Origin: Roseovarius azorensis
GTDB lineage: Bacteria > Pseudomonadota > Alphaproteobacteria > Rhodobacterales > Rhodobacteraceae
DNA: 64,000 nucleotides
Reading direction: 5' to 3'
Assembly (NCBI RefSeq): GCF_900109455.1
Contig: NZ_FOAG01000001.1
Location: 1-64,000 of the forward strand
This document shows positions 63,468 to 64,000 of this stretch, in pieces. Positions within the stretch are counted from its first letter, which is position 1, and every line of letters begins with the position of its first letter. The position numbers were made by a program, and so were the translations under genes. The notes under the pieces are model-generated. The model was not told the origin of the DNA. It did not search any database and saw only the letters and a program-made list of their open reading frames with translations.

Positions 63468-64000
63468 ATGATGCGAAAGAGAGTGCTGTTTCCCCTGATC
63501 TTTGGCGTGGCCGGTGTGGCGGTGCTGCTGTCGCTTGGGTGGTGGCAGGTGGAGCGGCTGGCGTGGAAAGAGGGTATTCTTGCCGACATCGGGGCGAGAA
63601 TTTCGGCGGCACCCGTGGAGGTGCCCGCCAAAGTATCGCCCGAAGTGGATCGTTACTTGCCGGTCGAGGTCACCGGACGGATCGGCCAAGAGGCGCTGCG
63701 CGTACTGGTGAGCCAGAAACAGGCAGGCGCGGGGTATCGCCTGATTTCGGCGCTGGATACGGGCGCGCGGCGGGTGCTGCTGGATCGGGGTTTCATCAAT
63801 GTGGCGGGCGATGTTCCTGCACCGCCCGAGGGGCCTGTTATGGTTACAGGCAACTTGCACTGGCCCGACGAGCGGCTGAGTTCGACACCCGAGAATGACG
63901 TGGCAGGCAATATGTGGTTTGCCCGCGACATCGCGCAGATGGCCGGGGTGCTGGACACCGAGCCGGTTCTGGTAGTGACGCGGGAGCTGTCGGAACCGGA
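63468..64000 (+). CDS. SURF1 family oxidase assembly protein (cut by window edge)
   Basis: ATG 63468 (ATGATG) follows GAGAGTGG. The first 177 residues are visible: a membrane helix (about 8-25, LIFGVAGVAVLLSLGWWQVE), then the SURF1 GWWQVERLAWK motif and the periplasmic domain with LLDRGFINV. SURF1 proteins help insert heme A into subunit I. No stop codon is reached before base 64000. Confidence 0.93.
   Translation, partial: MMRKRVLFPLIFGVAGVAVLLSLGWWQVERLAWKEGILADIGARISAAPVEVPAKVSPEVDRYLPVEVTGRIGQEALRVLVSQKQAGAGYRLISALDTGARRVLLDRGFINVAGDVPAPPEGPVMVTGNLHWPDERLSSTPENDVAGNMWFARDIAQMAGVLDTEPVLVVTRELSEP

Overview
The window reads as the chromosome of a GC-rich marine alphaproteobacterium, most likely a member of the Rhodobacterales (Roseobacter group). 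The evidence is the aa3 oxidase block ctaC-ctaB-small gene-ctaG-ctaE-surf1 in the Paracoccus/Rhodobacter order, a tripartite TRAP transporter, the ybgC-tolQRAB-pal-cpoB-tilS-ftsH run, fhs next to two folD-type genes, and a Flp/Tad pilus locus. I cannot name the genus. There are two tRNA genes (Leu-TAA and Cys-GCA), the tail of one IS630-type element at the left edge, and no rRNA, CRISPR array or prophage.

Layout. 0-1 kb: IS630 tail, a TPR protein whose signal peptide looks frameshifted, and tRNA-Leu. 1-4.2 kb: a LysR regulator divergent from an acyl-CoA dehydrogenase-fold enzyme, then a patatin-type lipase. 4.5-9.3 kb: a TRAP uptake operon (dctP-dctQ-dctM plus an alpha/beta hydrolase) divergent from its own LysR gene. 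9.4-12.8 kb: tRNA-Cys, pcm, a TolC-type outer-membrane channel and a PopZ-like acidic protein. 12.8-23.3 kb: an accessory surface-glycan region with two SAM-fold proteins, GT2-type glycosyltransferases, an FkbM methyltransferase, a glycosyltransferase-like/hydrolase fusion, a fucosyltransferase-like TPR protein, a sulfotransferase and a UDP-glucuronate 4-epimerase. 23.4-33.1 kb: the Tol-Pal envelope operon running into tilS, ftsH and a trans-aconitate methyltransferase. 33.2-36.7 kb: a tetrahydrofolate C1 module (fhs and two FolD paralogues). 36.8-39.2 kb: a PaaI-type thioesterase, a membrane LytTR regulator and an outer-membrane beta-barrel. 39.2-51.4 kb: a Tad pilus locus on the minus strand, read from two Flp pilins down to a prepilin peptidase and an uncharacterised AAA ATPase. 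51.7-59.7 kb: lytic transglycosylase, 3-oxoacid CoA-transferase, topA, dprA and tldD. 59.7-64 kb: the aa3 cytochrome oxidase operon behind a perfect FNR-type box, cut by the window edge inside surf1.

The parts that looked least ordinary are: the acyl-CoA dehydrogenase-fold enzyme, which appears to lack both usual catalytic glutamates and has a glutamine where the 3-sulfinopropionyl-CoA desulfinase is reported to have one; the glycan region with its two unusual fusion proteins; a FolD paralogue that has lost the catalytic lysine beside an intact copy; and an AAA ATPase of unknown job next to the Tad genes. Gene functions come from reading translated motifs by eye; no database search was possible. 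Start codons were chosen from ribosome-binding sites and family N-termini and often differ from the longest reading frame.
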